Positions 15,648-24,859 of a DNA stretch of 64,000 nucleotides are shown piece by piece. The stretch is from Limimaricola variabilis (GTDB lineage: Bacteria; Pseudomonadota; Alphaproteobacteria; Rhodobacterales; Rhodobacteraceae): positions 1 through 64,000 of the forward strand of contig NZ_JACIBX010000015.1 of NCBI RefSeq assembly GCF_014195545.1, written 5' to 3'. Below the pieces are notes generated by a model, which was given only the letters and a program-made list of their open reading frames with translations, did not search any database and was not told where the DNA came from. Every line of letters begins with the position of its first letter. The first letter of the stretch is position 1. A program made the translations under genes and the position numbers.

Positions 15648-17114
15648 ATGACCATGCCGATCACCATGACGACCAGCCAGATCGCCCCCGGTGCCACCAG
15701 CGCCGGGGGCGCGGCGCGTCGTGGGACCGGCGGCGATGGCGACGCAAGCGGGTTCGGTGCGCTGCTGGCAGCGAAGCGCGGCGAAAGCGCGCCCCGGGCG
15801 GCGCCGAAAGCCGCGCCGGCCAAGGATGCGGCCACCGATCTGCTGGAAGGCATCGCCGCCGCCGTGTCGGAGGCGGCAGCCACTGGCCTGACCGGAGAGG
15901 GTGGTGTCCAGCAGCAAATGCAGCCTGGCGCGGCTCTCAACGGTGTCGCTGCCGGGTTCGACGCGGCAACCGTCAATCTGACCGGGCAGGGCGCCGTCTC
16001 CGCGCAAGCGGGGCTCGGCGCGGCGTTGCGTGATCTGGCAGCCGGGTTTGACGCGGCACAGGGCGGCGATCTGGTTGCCCGCCTCGATGCCCTTGTCGGT
16101 CCCGATGGGGTGGCGGCGACGCCCGGCGAGATGATCGGGGCCATGATCGAGGGGCTCGCCGCCACGAGTGGGCGGTCGGGGGAGGAGTTGCTTGCGGCGC
16201 TGGACGGGGTGATGCCGCAGCTGCCACAGCTCGCGACATTGCTCACCGGTACGGCGGGCACCGAGTTCGAAGGGGGCCTCGCCCCGGATACTGCCCTGCA
16301 GGGGTTCACGCTGCCGCTCCGGCCGCAGGCCAGAAGCGCTACCGTGTCCCAGCTCAGCGCCGGACGAGACATGCCGGTGATCCGCACCGATGCTGGTGGC
16401 ACCGCGAACGCCGCGAAGCCCGAACCCGGTTTGCTGCTCGGTGCGGCATCCGCCGGTCGTGCCGTGCCTGCAGCTGAAGTCGCTGCCACGGAACCCCTCG
16501 CGCAGAACGCCCAGGCGGCCCGACCGCAGGGCTTTGCGGCGATGCTGGCCGAGGCGCTTGATGCCGGCCGGATCGACGCAACGCAGCCCGGCGGCGATCT
16601 ACCCGAAAACGCGCGGCCCGGTGGGCTCGAACTGCCGCAGCAGGCGCGCCAGGCCGAGGCCGCGGCGCCGTTGCGCGCGCCGACCCCGGCCGCGCCGCCA
16701 CCGCCGCCCAGCGGCTTCTCACGGGCGCTGACCGCGCAGATCCGCGAGGCCGGCGTTGTCGAGGGGCATACGAGGATAACGCTCACCCCCGGTGGTCTCG
16801 GCGAGATCGAGATCGACCTGGCGCATGAGAACGGCCAGATGCGTGTCGTGATCCGTGCCGAGAACCAGGCCGTGCTGCAGGCGCTGCGCGGTGACCGCGA
16901 CGGGATCGCGGCGCTGCTGGGCGATGCGGGCGGTCTGGACGACGGTCAGCTGAGCTTCGAATCCTTCGCCCGGGGCGACGACCGCGACGATGACGGCGAC
17001 AAGGGACGCCGGGCGCCGAGCCAAGGCGCGGACGGCGCGGAGACGGCCGAAGCCGCCCTGCCGGACGCCGTCATGCCGTCCCTCTCGCCCGACCGCCTCG
17101 ACATCATCACCTGA
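15648..17114 (+). CDS. fliK: Flagellar hook-length control protein FliK
   Basis: 488 aa. The C-terminal domain (about 370-445; RITLTPGGLGEIEIDLAHEN, then VVIRAENQAVLQALRGD) is the FliK substrate-switch domain that acts on FlhB. The long N-terminal ruler is Ala/Gly/Pro-rich and contains two related copies of GAAL..(V/L)AAGFDAA near residues 88-140. The start is ATG 15648, the first of the MTMPITMTT run. It is followed 17 bases later by flgD. Rhizobial homologues are named MotD. Confidence 0.9.
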   Translation: MTMPITMTTSQIAPGATSAGGAARRGTGGDGDASGFGALLAAKRGESAPRAAPKAAPAKDAATDLLEGIAAAVSEAAATGLTGEGGVQQQMQPGAALNGVAAGFDAATVNLTGQGAVSAQAGLGAALRDLAAGFDAAQGGDLVARLDALVGPDGVAATPGEMIGAMIEGLAATSGRSGEELLAALDGVMPQLPQLATLLTGTAGTEFEGGLAPDTALQGFTLPLRPQARSATVSQLSAGRDMPVIRTDAGGTANAAKPEPGLLLGAASAGRAVPAAEVAATEPLAQNAQAARPQGFAAMLAEALDAGRIDATQPGGDLPENARPGGLELPQQARQAEAAAPLRAPTPAAPPPPPSGFSRALTAQIREAGVVEGHTRITLTPGGLGEIEIDLAHENGQMRVVIRAENQAVLQALRGDRDGIAALLGDAGGLDDGQLSFESFARGDDRDDDGDKGRRAPSQGADGAETAEAALPDAVMPSLSPDRLDIIT

Positions 17115-17131
17115 CCCGACCGGAGCCCGTC

Positions 17132-17806
17132 ATGACCACGCTGTCCCCGACCAGCGCCGCCTTGGCGCAAACCGCGCAGACGAGCGCCGCCGAGACCTCG
17201 CGCAACAAGCTCGACGCGGATTACCAGAGCTTCCTCAAGCTGCTGATCGCCCAAGTCTCGAACCAGGACCCTCTGGAGCCGATGGATTCGACCGCCTTCG
17301 TGTCGCAGCTCGCTCAGCTCACCCAGGTGGAGCAATCGATCACCACCAACGAGACGCTGTCCAAGATCGAGACCCGCCTCAGCGAGGCCGGGAGCCGCTC
17401 CGACGTGATGCTGCTGGGGCGCGAGGTTCTCGTCCCCAGTGACCAGCTTTCGCTGCGCGACGGCAAGGCCACCTTCTCCTACAGCCTGTCAGAGGGTGCG
17501 AGCCGCGTCTCGGCGCGGATCCTGACCAGCGACGGCACGCTGGTGCGAAAGATCGACGATCTGCCGGTCACCTCCGACGCCCGCCATCAGGTGGTCTGGG
17601 ACGGCCGCGATCCCGACGGGCTTCCGGTGCCGGATGGCAGCTTCCGGGTCGAGATCGCGGCGACCGATGCCGATGACGAGGCGGTGTCGCACGTCACTTT
17701 TGCCTCCGGTCAGGTCGAACGCCTGGCCTTCCGCGACGGCTGGCCGATGCTCGCGCTCGACACCGGTGCCGAGGTGTCCCCCGACAGCGTGATCAGCATC
17801 GAGTGA
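17132..17806 (+). CDS. flgD: Flagellar hook-cap/scaffold protein FlgD
   Basis: A 224-aa protein required for hook polymerisation. The N-terminal hallmark LDADYQSFLKLLIAQVSNQD, then PMDSTAFVSQLAQLTQVEQ, is intact (about 30-70). A FlgD Ig-like/TUDOR region follows, with VVWDGRDPDGLPVPDGSF. It lies directly downstream of fliK in the same operon and is exported without a cleaved signal peptide. Confidence 0.95.
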   Translation: MTTLSPTSAALAQTAQTSAAETSRNKLDADYQSFLKLLIAQVSNQDPLEPMDSTAFVSQLAQLTQVEQSITTNETLSKIETRLSEAGSRSDVMLLGREVLVPSDQLSLRDGKATFSYSLSEGASRVSARILTSDGTLVRKIDDLPVTSDARHQVVWDGRDPDGLPVPDGSFRVEIAATDADDEAVSHVTFASGQVERLAFRDGWPMLALDTGAEVSPDSVISIE

Positions 17807-17824
17807 TCCGGGGCGGCGGTGCGC

Positions 17825-18445
17825 CTAGTGCGTGACCGGCGCGTCGGTGGCGGTGCCGGCATCGGCCCGCCGCTGCGGCACGTCCTGGCGTGCCACGTCC
17901 TGTTTGAACAGGTTGGGAAACAGCACCTCGCTGACCGGCATGCCGATCGCCACGAGATCGGCCAGAACCCGCTCCGAGAGCGCGGCGGTATCGATCGCCG
18001 GCCCGGCCATGGCGGGCGTGCTCGCCGCCTCGGTGAGCGAGGCCAGCACGGCGTCGCGCATCCGCATCATCGTCTCCGGGCTGCCCTCGACCTCGTCGAC
18101 GAGGCTCTCCTCGGGCATCGCCAGTGCGATGTCGGCCACCACATAGGTGATGCTGCGCGGCTTGAGCACCGGCACGGTCAGCCGGCCGATCTTCAAAAGC
18201 GGCGCGGTCGAGGCAGGCACCTCGGCGTCCGCCCCTTCGGCTGCGGCATGCGCATCGGCCTGAGGGTTTTGGGGCGCGGGCGGAATCGCCGAGGAGTCGT
18301 CCGCCACCCCGGGGAGCGCGTCGCTGAGGATTTCGGGCTCCGCGGCGGCGACCACCGTTTCGGAGGGGACAAGGAACAGCCCCGCGGCATAGCCACCCGC
18401 AAGGGCGGCCAGCGGCACGGCTGCCATCATGATCATGCTTTTCAT
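17825..18445 (-). CDS. FliL-like membrane protein downstream of flgH
   Basis: 206 aa. One N-terminal membrane segment (MIMMAAVPLAALAGGYAAGLFL) is followed by an Ala/Pro/Glu-rich linker. The periplasmic region KIGRLTVPVLKPRSITYVVADIALAM weakly resembles the FliL/stomatin-like fold. A canonical fliL is present at 37153, so this would be a second, diverged member or an unrelated periplasmic basal-body factor. It is the last gene of the flgFGAH-type strand run, 63 bases after flgH, and convergent with flgD. Family assignment is tentative. Confidence 0.55.
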   Translation of the reverse strand: MKSMIMMAAVPLAALAGGYAAGLFLVPSETVVAAAEPEILSDALPGVADDSSAIPPAPQNPQADAHAAAEGADAEVPASTAPLLKIGRLTVPVLKPRSITYVVADIALAMPEESLVDEVEGSPETMMRMRDAVLASLTEAASTPAMAGPAIDTAALSERVLADLVAIGMPVSEVLFPNLFKQDVARQDVPQRRADAGTATDAPVTH

Positions 18446-18508
18446 CGGACCATCGCGTTAGAGGCGTATGGTCCCCGTATCACCCCGCATCGTGGCGGGG
18501 GTTTCTCC

Positions 18509-19285
18509 TCAGTAGGGCAAGATGATGTCCATCGCATCCTCGCCATAGCCGCGCTCCTGGGTGCGCGAGATCTGGCCGCGGCCGCCATAGGTGATGCGGG
18601 CTTCGGCGATCTTCTCGTAGGGGATGGTGTTGTTCATCTGGATATCCTCGGGTCGAATGATCCCCGCGACCCGCAGTTCCCGCAGTTCCTGGTTCACCTT
18701 GACCTCCTGGCGCCCGGCGATGACGAGGTTGCCGTTGGGCAGCTCCTGCACCACCAGCGCCGCGACCTTCAGCTCGATCGATTCGTTGCGGGTGATCGAG
18801 CCCGAACCGGAGACATCCGTGGAGGAGCCGATATCGACGATGTCGCCCGACGGCAGGTCCTCGGGGCCGACGCCCGGCAGGATCTTGTCGATCTGGGTGC
18901 CGTAGCCGAAGAGGGTGGGGAAGGCGACCGTGCTCTGGCCGTCGCGCGACCGCTGGCCGGCGTTGCGCAGCTGCGCGCGGTCGTCGATCTCGATGTCGAC
19001 GGTGAGGATGTCGCCCACTTGGCTGGCGCGCTGGTCGGCGAAGAATCCGCCCGAGCCGCCGCGCTCCCATAGCGAGGCGGCCTCGGCGCGCTGGTAGACG
19101 CGCGGCGGCGCCGGCGGCGGCATCGGCACCGAGACCTGCGCCGCCTCGGGCACGGTGACCGGGTTGACGGCGATCGGCGTGGTCTGCGGGTCGCGGTCGA
19201 AGCTGTTGCGCACGCCGCCGCAACCGGCGAGGAGCGCGCTGGCGAGCAGCAGATGGGGCAGGGCGCGCGGCAGGGTCGAATTCAA
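18509..19285 (-). CDS. flgH: Flagellar L-ring lipoprotein FlgH
   Basis: A 258-aa outer-membrane lipoprotein. The lipobox LLAGC follows the N-terminal hydrophobic stretch LLLASALLAGC, and the FlgH core includes ASLWERGGSGGFFADQRA and VGDILTVDIEIDDRAQ. The start is TTG at 19285, whose last two bases are part of the flgA TGA stop (TTGA overlap), implying translational coupling. It forms the outer-membrane ring around the rod with FlgI. Confidence 0.93.
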   Translation of the reverse strand: MNSTLPRALPHLLLASALLAGCGGVRNSFDRDPQTTPIAVNPVTVPEAAQVSVPMPPPAPPRVYQRAEAASLWERGGSGGFFADQRASQVGDILTVDIEIDDRAQLRNAGQRSRDGQSTVAFPTLFGYGTQIDKILPGVGPEDLPSGDIVDIGSSTDVSGSGSITRNESIELKVAALVVQELPNGNLVIAGRQEVKVNQELRELRVAGIIRPEDIQMNNTIPYEKIAEARITYGGRGQISRTQERGYGEDAMDIILPY

Positions 19286-19932
19286 CGGGTGATCTCCACG
19301 AGGCCCTCGGCGGCGGCGATGCCGGTGAGGGTGGTGTTGCTGGACGTGTTGACGATGCGGACTTCTTGGCCGCGATGCGCGTCCGACAGGGCCCGACCGG
19401 GTGCCTTGAGCCGCAGCGCGCCGTCGGTGAAGCTGATCGCGACCTCGTCGCCGCGCTCGATCACCAGGGGCTGCATCACCGACTGTACCATCACCGGGCG
19501 GCCCTCGGGCAGCATTCGGCGCACCTGCATGCCGATCACCGCCTCGGGATCGATCACCGCGTAGGGGCCGAGCCGAGCCTGCGGCAGCCGCAGCTCGGTC
19601 AGGTCACTCGCGGAGACGATGTCGCCGGGCATCAGCCGCCGGTTCGGCACCGGTAGCGGCACCATCACCGAGGCCAGACCGCTGACGCGGTGCAGCTCGC
19701 CGGTGTCGCCCACGGCGTTGGCCACGAAGCGGCCGGTGGTCGGGTCCATCCAGAATTCGGCGATCAGCGCCGCCTCGGATGGCGGGTTGCCGGCGAAACC
19801 GATCTCGAACTCCGCCCGCTCGGGCACCGAGGGGCCGAGATGGTCGCGCGCGCGCTCCTCGACCAGCACCGGTAGCGGCGCGGCCGAGGCGGCGGAGGCC
19901 GCGAGCGTGAAGAGGAGAGCCAGCGCGCGCAT
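19282..19932 (-). CDS. flgA: P-ring assembly chaperone FlgA
   Basis: 216 aa. The signal peptide MRALALLFTLAASAASA directs it to the periplasm, and a SAF-type domain with VPNRRLMPGDIVSASDL lies in the middle, followed by the C-terminal domain. It helps FlgI assemble into the P-ring. The ATG at 19932 overlaps the flgG stop (TGATG); a GTG one codon earlier is also possible. The order flgF-flgG-flgA-flgH is typical of alphaproteobacteria. Confidence 0.93.
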   Translation of the reverse strand: MRALALLFTLAASAASAAPLPVLVEERARDHLGPSVPERAEFEIGFAGNPPSEAALIAEFWMDPTTGRFVANAVGDTGELHRVSGLASVMVPLPVPNRRLMPGDIVSASDLTELRLPQARLGPYAVIDPEAVIGMQVRRMLPEGRPVMVQSVMQPLVIERGDEVAISFTDGALRLKAPGRALSDAHRGQEVRIVNTSSNTTLTGIAAAEGLVEITR

Positions 19933-20717
19933 CACTTGATCTGGTTGGCAGCGGTCATCATCTGGTCGGCGGTCTCGAGCGACTTGGAGTTCATCTCGTA
20001 GGCCCGCTGCGCCGAGATCAGGTCGGTGATCTGCTGGATGATGTTGACGTTCGAATTCTCGAGATAGCCCTGACGCAGGATGCCGACGCCCGGATCGCCC
20101 GGGTTGGCGGGCACCGCGTCGCCCGAGGCGGTGGTAGCTTCGAGCAGGTTGGAGCCGAGCTGGCGCATCCCCGCCTCGTTAGTGAAGGTCGCCATGGTGA
20201 TCCGTCCGAGTTCCACCGGGATCGGATCCGCGCCGACATAGGCCATCACCACGCCGGTCTCGGCGATCTCTACCTGCACGGTGTTCTCGGGCACGACGAT
20301 GCCGGGATCGAGCTCGTAGCCCTGCATCGTCACCATCTGCCCTTCGGGGGAGAGCTGGAAGGCGCCGTCGCGGGTATAGGCCTGACCGCCATCGGGCAGG
20401 TTGACGGTGAAGTAGCCGCGCCCGTCGATCGCGATGTCGAGCTGGTTCTCGGTGGCCATCAGCCCGCCCTGGGTGTTGAGCCGGACGGTCCCGGCGGTCT
20501 CGACGCCAAAGCCGATGTCGATCCCGGTGGGCCGCATCGTGCCGGCCTCGGAGGTCAGCGCGCCCTCGCGGCGCACCGTCTCGTAGATCAGGTCCTGAAA
20601 CGCCGCCCGGCTCGACTTGAAGCCGGTGGTGTTGGCGTTGGCGATGTTATTGGAGATGACGTCCACATTGGTCTGCTGCGCCAGCATGCCGGTGGCGGCG
20701 ATTCCGAGGGCTTTCAT
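19932..20717 (-). CDS. flgG: Flagellar distal rod protein FlgG
   Basis: A 261-aa axial protein. The rod/hook N-terminal motif NVDVISNNIANANTTGFKSSRAAFQDLIYE and the C-terminal helix ISAQRAYEMNSKSLETADQMM are intact. It polymerises as the distal rod in the periplasm. It lies 34 bases downstream of flgF in the same operon. Confidence 0.96.
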   Translation of the reverse strand: MKALGIAATGMLAQQTNVDVISNNIANANTTGFKSSRAAFQDLIYETVRREGALTSEAGTMRPTGIDIGFGVETAGTVRLNTQGGLMATENQLDIAIDGRGYFTVNLPDGGQAYTRDGAFQLSPEGQMVTMQGYELDPGIVVPENTVQVEIAETGVVMAYVGADPIPVELGRITMATFTNEAGMRQLGSNLLEATTASGDAVPANPGDPGVGILRQGYLENSNVNIIQQITDLISAQRAYEMNSKSLETADQMMTAANQIK

Positions 20718-20751
20718 CGTCGGGCTCCTGTATCGGGTCCGTGAAAAGGGG

Positions 20752-21504
20752 TCAGGCGCTGGTGTCGCCGATGCGGCGCAGCATGTCGCGCGTCAGGTCG
20801 TCCTCGCTGCTCACCAGCTTGAGCGCGCGCTCATAGGCCTGCTGGATCGCCATCAGCCGGGTCATCTCGACCACGGGCTGGACGTTGCTGGCCTCGATTG
20901 CGCCCTGCACGACGCGGGTGGCGTCGCTGGCCGGGCGGGCGGTGTCGGCGGCGCCCTCGGGCGGCACGAACATCCCCGCGCCGATCCGCTCGTAGCCCTG
21001 CGCGTCGGGCAGGTCGAACAGGCCGACCCGGCCGATCACGCCGCCGGCCAGCGTCGAGATCGTGCCGTCTTGCGAAATCGTCACCTCGCCGCCGATATCC
21101 GGGGGCAGGGCGATCGGCGCGCCGCCGGGATCGAGCACGCGCGCGCCGTTCAGCGTCACCAGATTGCCGTCAGGCGAGAGCGCGAAGCGGCCGTCGCGGC
21201 CATAGGCGGTGCCGCCATCGATCTCGTAGGCGAACCAGCCGTCCCCCTGCAGCGCCAGGTCGAGCGGGTTGCCGGTGCGGCTCATCGCGCCCTGCGCCGG
21301 GTCCATGAAGGAGCCCTGGTCGATGAGGAAATCGGTCTCGCGCCCGTCCTCGGTGCCGGTCTCGCGCAGCATGTAGCTGTCGAACACCACCCGCTCGCCC
21401 TTGAAGCCGGCGGTATTGGCGTTGGCGATATTGTTGGCCGTCACGTCGAGCGCGTTGCGCATCGCCGTGGCAAGGGACAGCGAAACATAGGTGCCGTTGT
21501 CCAT
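20752..21504 (-). CDS. flgF: Flagellar proximal rod protein FlgF
   Basis: A 250-aa rod protein starting MDNGTYVSLSLATAMRNALD, with the family motif VTANNIANANTAGFKGERVVF and the C-terminal MTRLMAIQQAYERALKLVSSEDDL. I took the ATG at 21504; a longer frame to 21633 would cross the divergent promoter region and add 43 residues without family resemblance. It is the first gene of flgFGAH and divergent from the 594-aa secreted protein. Confidence 0.93.
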   Translation of the reverse strand: MDNGTYVSLSLATAMRNALDVTANNIANANTAGFKGERVVFDSYMLRETGTEDGRETDFLIDQGSFMDPAQGAMSRTGNPLDLALQGDGWFAYEIDGGTAYGRDGRFALSPDGNLVTLNGARVLDPGGAPIALPPDIGGEVTISQDGTISTLAGGVIGRVGLFDLPDAQGYERIGAGMFVPPEGAADTARPASDATRVVQGAIEASNVQPVVEMTRLMAIQQAYERALKLVSSEDDLTRDMLRRIGDTSA

Positions 21505-21565
21505 ACTGCCCTGTCTCCCGTTTCCCACGATTCCCGACGCTTGGCCGGCTTTGTTGAGACTGTTG

Positions 21566-21612
21566 TTGCGCCAATGCGGAAAGCGATCAAGGATAGTCCT
21601 TGTCAATTCATG
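21566..21612 (+). promoter_or_regulatory. Divergent flagellar promoter region with shared elements
   Basis: CAAGGATAGT (21588-21597) is identical to the element at 11651-11660, and again TTG.. (TTGCGC, 21566-21571) lies 20 bases upstream of GATAGT. It is followed by CAATTCATGGG (21604-21614), identical over 11 bases to 29328-29338 before fliC. It sits between flgF and the 594-aa gene. Confidence 0.4.
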
Positions 21613-21617
21613 GGGTC

Positions 21618-23402
21618 GTGGCGGATTTGCCAAGATTACTCGGCATATGTCTTGGGCTGGCTATGACCAGCAGCGCGGCTCTGGCCGAAGCGCCGCTCGT
21701 GGCCGAACCCGTCACGGGTCCGCAGGCCGTGCCGGCGCCCGAGCTCGAGCCGGGCTATCTGGATGCGCGGGGGCGCATGGTGTCGCGTTTGAGCGATGCC
21801 AAGGATCCAGAGCTGCGCGCCGATTTGCTGCTCGATCTGGCCCGGCTCGAAATCGGTCAGGCGCTGGCGCCCGAGGCGCTCTCGTTCCTGTCCGGCCTGC
21901 CCGAGACGCTCGACGCCGAGCGGGCGTTGCGGCGCGACAGGATCGCGCTGGCGGCCTGGGGCGTGGCGGGCGGCACCGACCCCGCGCCGCAATCGGTCCG
22001 CTCATTGCTCTCTACGGATGTCGATTGGCCCGAACGCGCCGCTTGGCGTGCCCTGTCCTTCGCCCGCGAGGGCGAGATCCGCGCCGCTGCGGACGTGCTT
22101 CCCGAGGCCGGGCCCGCCCTCGACGCGATGGCGCCGGCGCTGGCCGCCGCGATCCTGCCGGAGCTGCTCGAGGCCGCGATCGAAGGCGGGTTGTGGGATA
22201 CGGCGCATGGGCTGGCTCAGCGTTTCGACACCCATGCCGAGCTGCGCAATTCTCCAGCCTACCGGTTCCTGCTGGGGCGCGCGGCCCAGGCCGGCGGCAA
22301 CCCGGTGATGGCCTTCGACAGCTATGCCATGGCGGCGGGCGGCGGTGACGCCTGGGCCCAGCGGGCGCGGCTGGCACTGGTCGATCTGGGGCGTGCCACC
22401 GGCGCGCTCGCGCCCGAGGACGCCGCCGAACTGCTGCGGCAGAGCTGGCGGATCTGGCGCGGTGACGCCTTGGAGGTCGCGACGCTGGAGCGCCTTGCCG
22501 AAGTCGAACATGGCCGCGGCGAAACCGAGGCCGCGATCGCCGCGCTGACGGAGATTCAACGCCGCCATCCCGGCAGCGACGCGGCGCAGCAATCCGAGGC
22601 CAGGCTCGACGAGCTGGTGGCCGGGCTCTACGCACGCGGTGGTCGCGGCGCGCTGCCGATCGCCGAATTCGTCGCCGCGCATCGCCGACTGTCTCCCGAC
22701 CTGATGTTCCGCCCGGGCTTCGTGGCCCATGCCGAGAAGGTGGCAGCACGGCTTTTGGAGATCGGAGCTACTGACGCCGCCGCGCGCGAATACGCCGCGC
22801 TGCGGGACCAGTTGGCGCTGATGGAGGATCTCGGGCTCGAAGAGGTGACGCCGGCGCGGCGCGACGCTCTGCGCCTCGCGCAGGCCGAAGCGCTGCTGCG
22901 CGGCGGCCAGACCGAGGCGGCGGCGCAAGCGCTGGGCACCGCGCCCGCCTCGGCACCCGAACTGCGCGACCGGCTGGCGTTATTGCAGGCCCGTCTGTCG
23001 AGCGCCGAGGGCGACGGCGAAGGGGTGATCGCTGTGCGCATGGAGGCACCGACCGAGGGATACCGCAGGCTGCGTGCTGCGGCCCTGTTCGAGCGCGGCG
23101 ATTGGGAGGCCGCGCGCGACGCCTACGTGGCGCTGTGGCGCGAAAAGGGGGCCGGTCTGGGCGAGGCGGGCACGATCCGCCTGCTGCTCGCGGCCCATCG
23201 CGCCGGGGATGCCGAGCTGGTGGCCGAGTTGCTGGAGCGTCTGCCCAATCTGGCCCGGACGCCCGAACTCGCGGAGGTGGCGCGTTCGCTCGCGCCGGTT
23301 GCGCCGCTGGCCCTTCCGATAGGGCAGAAATCCGCCACGGATCGGATGCAGGGTGCCGACGCGGCGCTCCGCCGAATCGAAACCGCAGCGGGGGATGGCT
23401 GA
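21618..23402 (+). CDS. Secreted helical-repeat (TPR-like) protein, candidate motor factor
   Basis: 594 aa. From the GTG at 21618 it starts with a clear signal peptide (MADLPRLLGICLGLAMTSSAALAEA). The rest is a series of Ala/Leu-rich helix pairs typical of TPR or Sel1-like solenoids, for example LERLAEVEHGRGETEAAIAALTEIQRRHP and ARDAYVALWREKGAGLGEAGTIRLLLAA. It should be periplasmic. Alphaproteobacterial motors need periplasmic helical-repeat proteins such as rhizobial MotC, and a MotE-like protein, MotC's chaperone in rhizobia, is encoded at 39044. That makes a motor role likely, but orthology is not established. A TTG at 21600 is an alternative start. flgE follows after 94 bases. Confidence 0.7.
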   Translation: MADLPRLLGICLGLAMTSSAALAEAPLVAEPVTGPQAVPAPELEPGYLDARGRMVSRLSDAKDPELRADLLLDLARLEIGQALAPEALSFLSGLPETLDAERALRRDRIALAAWGVAGGTDPAPQSVRSLLSTDVDWPERAAWRALSFAREGEIRAAADVLPEAGPALDAMAPALAAAILPELLEAAIEGGLWDTAHGLAQRFDTHAELRNSPAYRFLLGRAAQAGGNPVMAFDSYAMAAGGGDAWAQRARLALVDLGRATGALAPEDAAELLRQSWRIWRGDALEVATLERLAEVEHGRGETEAAIAALTEIQRRHPGSDAAQQSEARLDELVAGLYARGGRGALPIAEFVAAHRRLSPDLMFRPGFVAHAEKVAARLLEIGATDAAAREYAALRDQLALMEDLGLEEVTPARRDALRLAQAEALLRGGQTEAAAQALGTAPASAPELRDRLALLQARLSSAEGDGEGVIAVRMEAPTEGYRRLRAAALFERGDWEAARDAYVALWREKGAGLGEAGTIRLLLAAHRAGDAELVAELLERLPNLARTPELAEVARSLAPVAPLALPIGQKSATDRMQGADAALRRIETAAGDG

Positions 23403-23496
23403 TGCCCGCCCCCGTCCAGACCCGGCCGATGCCGGACACACCACCCGGCCCGGGCATCATCGCCCGCGGCGGCAAGACAATCGAAGGACAGCCGAT

Positions 23497-24804
23497 ATGA
23501 GCATTTCCTATGCCATGCAGACCGGTGTGAGCGGTCTGCGGGCGAATTCGACGGCGGTGGGCCGGATTTCGGAGAACATCGCCAACGCCAACACCGACGG
23601 CTACCGGCGCAGCTTCGTGCAGATGGTCACCACCAGCACGCTGAGCCAGAACGGCACGGTAGCGCCCTCCGGCGTGCGCGCGGTGCAAACCTCGGAGATC
23701 TCGACCGAAGGCGCGCTGCGCGCCACCGAGCGGGCGACCGATCTCGCGATCGGCGGGCCGGGCTTCTTCGTGGTCTCCAAGCAGCCGAACGAGACCAACG
23801 AGGCGAACTTCATGCTGACCCGGGCAGGCTCCTTCCTGCCCGACGAGAACGGCAACCTGCGCAACGCCGCGGGCTACTATTTGGCGGGCTTTCCCTATGA
23901 CCAGACCGCCAATCTGGGCAACATCGACCGCAACCAGTTCGGTGATCTCAAGACCGTCAACCTCGGCAGCCTGTCGCAGACCGGCTCCCCCACTGGTGCG
24001 ATGACGATCAGCGGCAACATCCCGGCCCAGCAGACCGGCCTGGCGACACCGGGCGAGCCGTTCCTAAGTTCGGCGGAGTATTTCAGCCCGTTGGGTGCCG
24101 CGGAGCGGATGCAGTTCTCCTGGCAGCCCAGCGCCGCACCGAGCCAGTGGATGCTGTCGATCAGCGGTGCCGACGGCGCGCAATACGGCAACGTCACGGT
24201 CGATTTCCATGACAGCGGCCCGCTGGCAGGGGCGCCGCGGCTCTATTCGAACGCCACCTCCACCGCCGCTGCACCTGCGAACTTCGCTTTTGACGATGCG
24301 ACCGGCGTGGCGACGCTGACAATCGATAACGGCGAGGTCCCGCAGATCGTCGAGGTGACGGTCGGCGCCCCCAACCAGCACACCGGCATGACCCAGTTCG
24401 CGGGCGACTACTCGCCGCTCAAGATCACCGCCGACGGTGCCGAGAGCGGGGTGTTGGTGCGGACCGAGATCGACGAGCGCGGCGACGTCTACGGCGTGTT
24501 CAACAATGGCAGCCGCAAGCCGCTCTACAACATCCCGCTGGCCGAGGTGGCCAACCCCGACGGCCTGCTCAAGACCGACGGCAACGCCTTCCTGTTGTCA
24601 CGATCCTCGGGCAAGTTCAGCCTCAACCAGGCGGGCGAGGGCTCGGCCGGGACGCTGACGGCGGGCGCACTGGAGAGTTCGAACGTTGAGGTGGCTCAGG
24701 AACTCACCGACCTGATCAGCACCCAGCGGGCCTATTCCTCGAACGCCAAGATCGTGACCACCGTCGACGAGATGCTCGACGAAACGACCAGACTGAAGCG
24801 CTGA
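23497..24804 (+). CDS. flgE: Flagellar hook protein FlgE
   Basis: 435 aa. The hook/rod N-terminal motif AVGRISENIANANTDGYRRSFVQMVT and the C-terminal helix ELTDLISTQRAYSSNAKIVTTVDEM are both present, with a central FlgE D2-type domain between. I chose ATG 23497; an in-frame start 48 codons earlier would add arginine-rich residues unlike any hook protein. It heads the flgE-flgK-flgL operon. Confidence 0.95.
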   Translation: MSISYAMQTGVSGLRANSTAVGRISENIANANTDGYRRSFVQMVTTSTLSQNGTVAPSGVRAVQTSEISTEGALRATERATDLAIGGPGFFVVSKQPNETNEANFMLTRAGSFLPDENGNLRNAAGYYLAGFPYDQTANLGNIDRNQFGDLKTVNLGSLSQTGSPTGAMTISGNIPAQQTGLATPGEPFLSSAEYFSPLGAAERMQFSWQPSAAPSQWMLSISGADGAQYGNVTVDFHDSGPLAGAPRLYSNATSTAAAPANFAFDDATGVATLTIDNGEVPQIVEVTVGAPNQHTGMTQFAGDYSPLKITADGAESGVLVRTEIDERGDVYGVFNNGSRKPLYNIPLAEVANPDGLLKTDGNAFLLSRSSGKFSLNQAGEGSAGTLTAGALESSNVEVAQELTDLISTQRAYSSNAKIVTTVDEMLDETTRLKR

Positions 24805-24859
24805 ACGCGGGGGGCAAAGGGCAGCAGAACGCGCCCGGCCCCGACACCGGAGAATCAGA

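Noticed and set aside
18483-18500. Hairpin CCCCGC/GCGGGG between flgH and the FliL-like gene as a terminator
   Set aside because: The stem is only 6 bp, and the T-rich side points to the plus strand, where no gene ends; there is no good support for termination.
18480-19223. An alternative 247-codon frame over flgH
   Set aside because: It is a frame-shifted reading of flgH; the real frame carries the lipobox and FlgH motifs.
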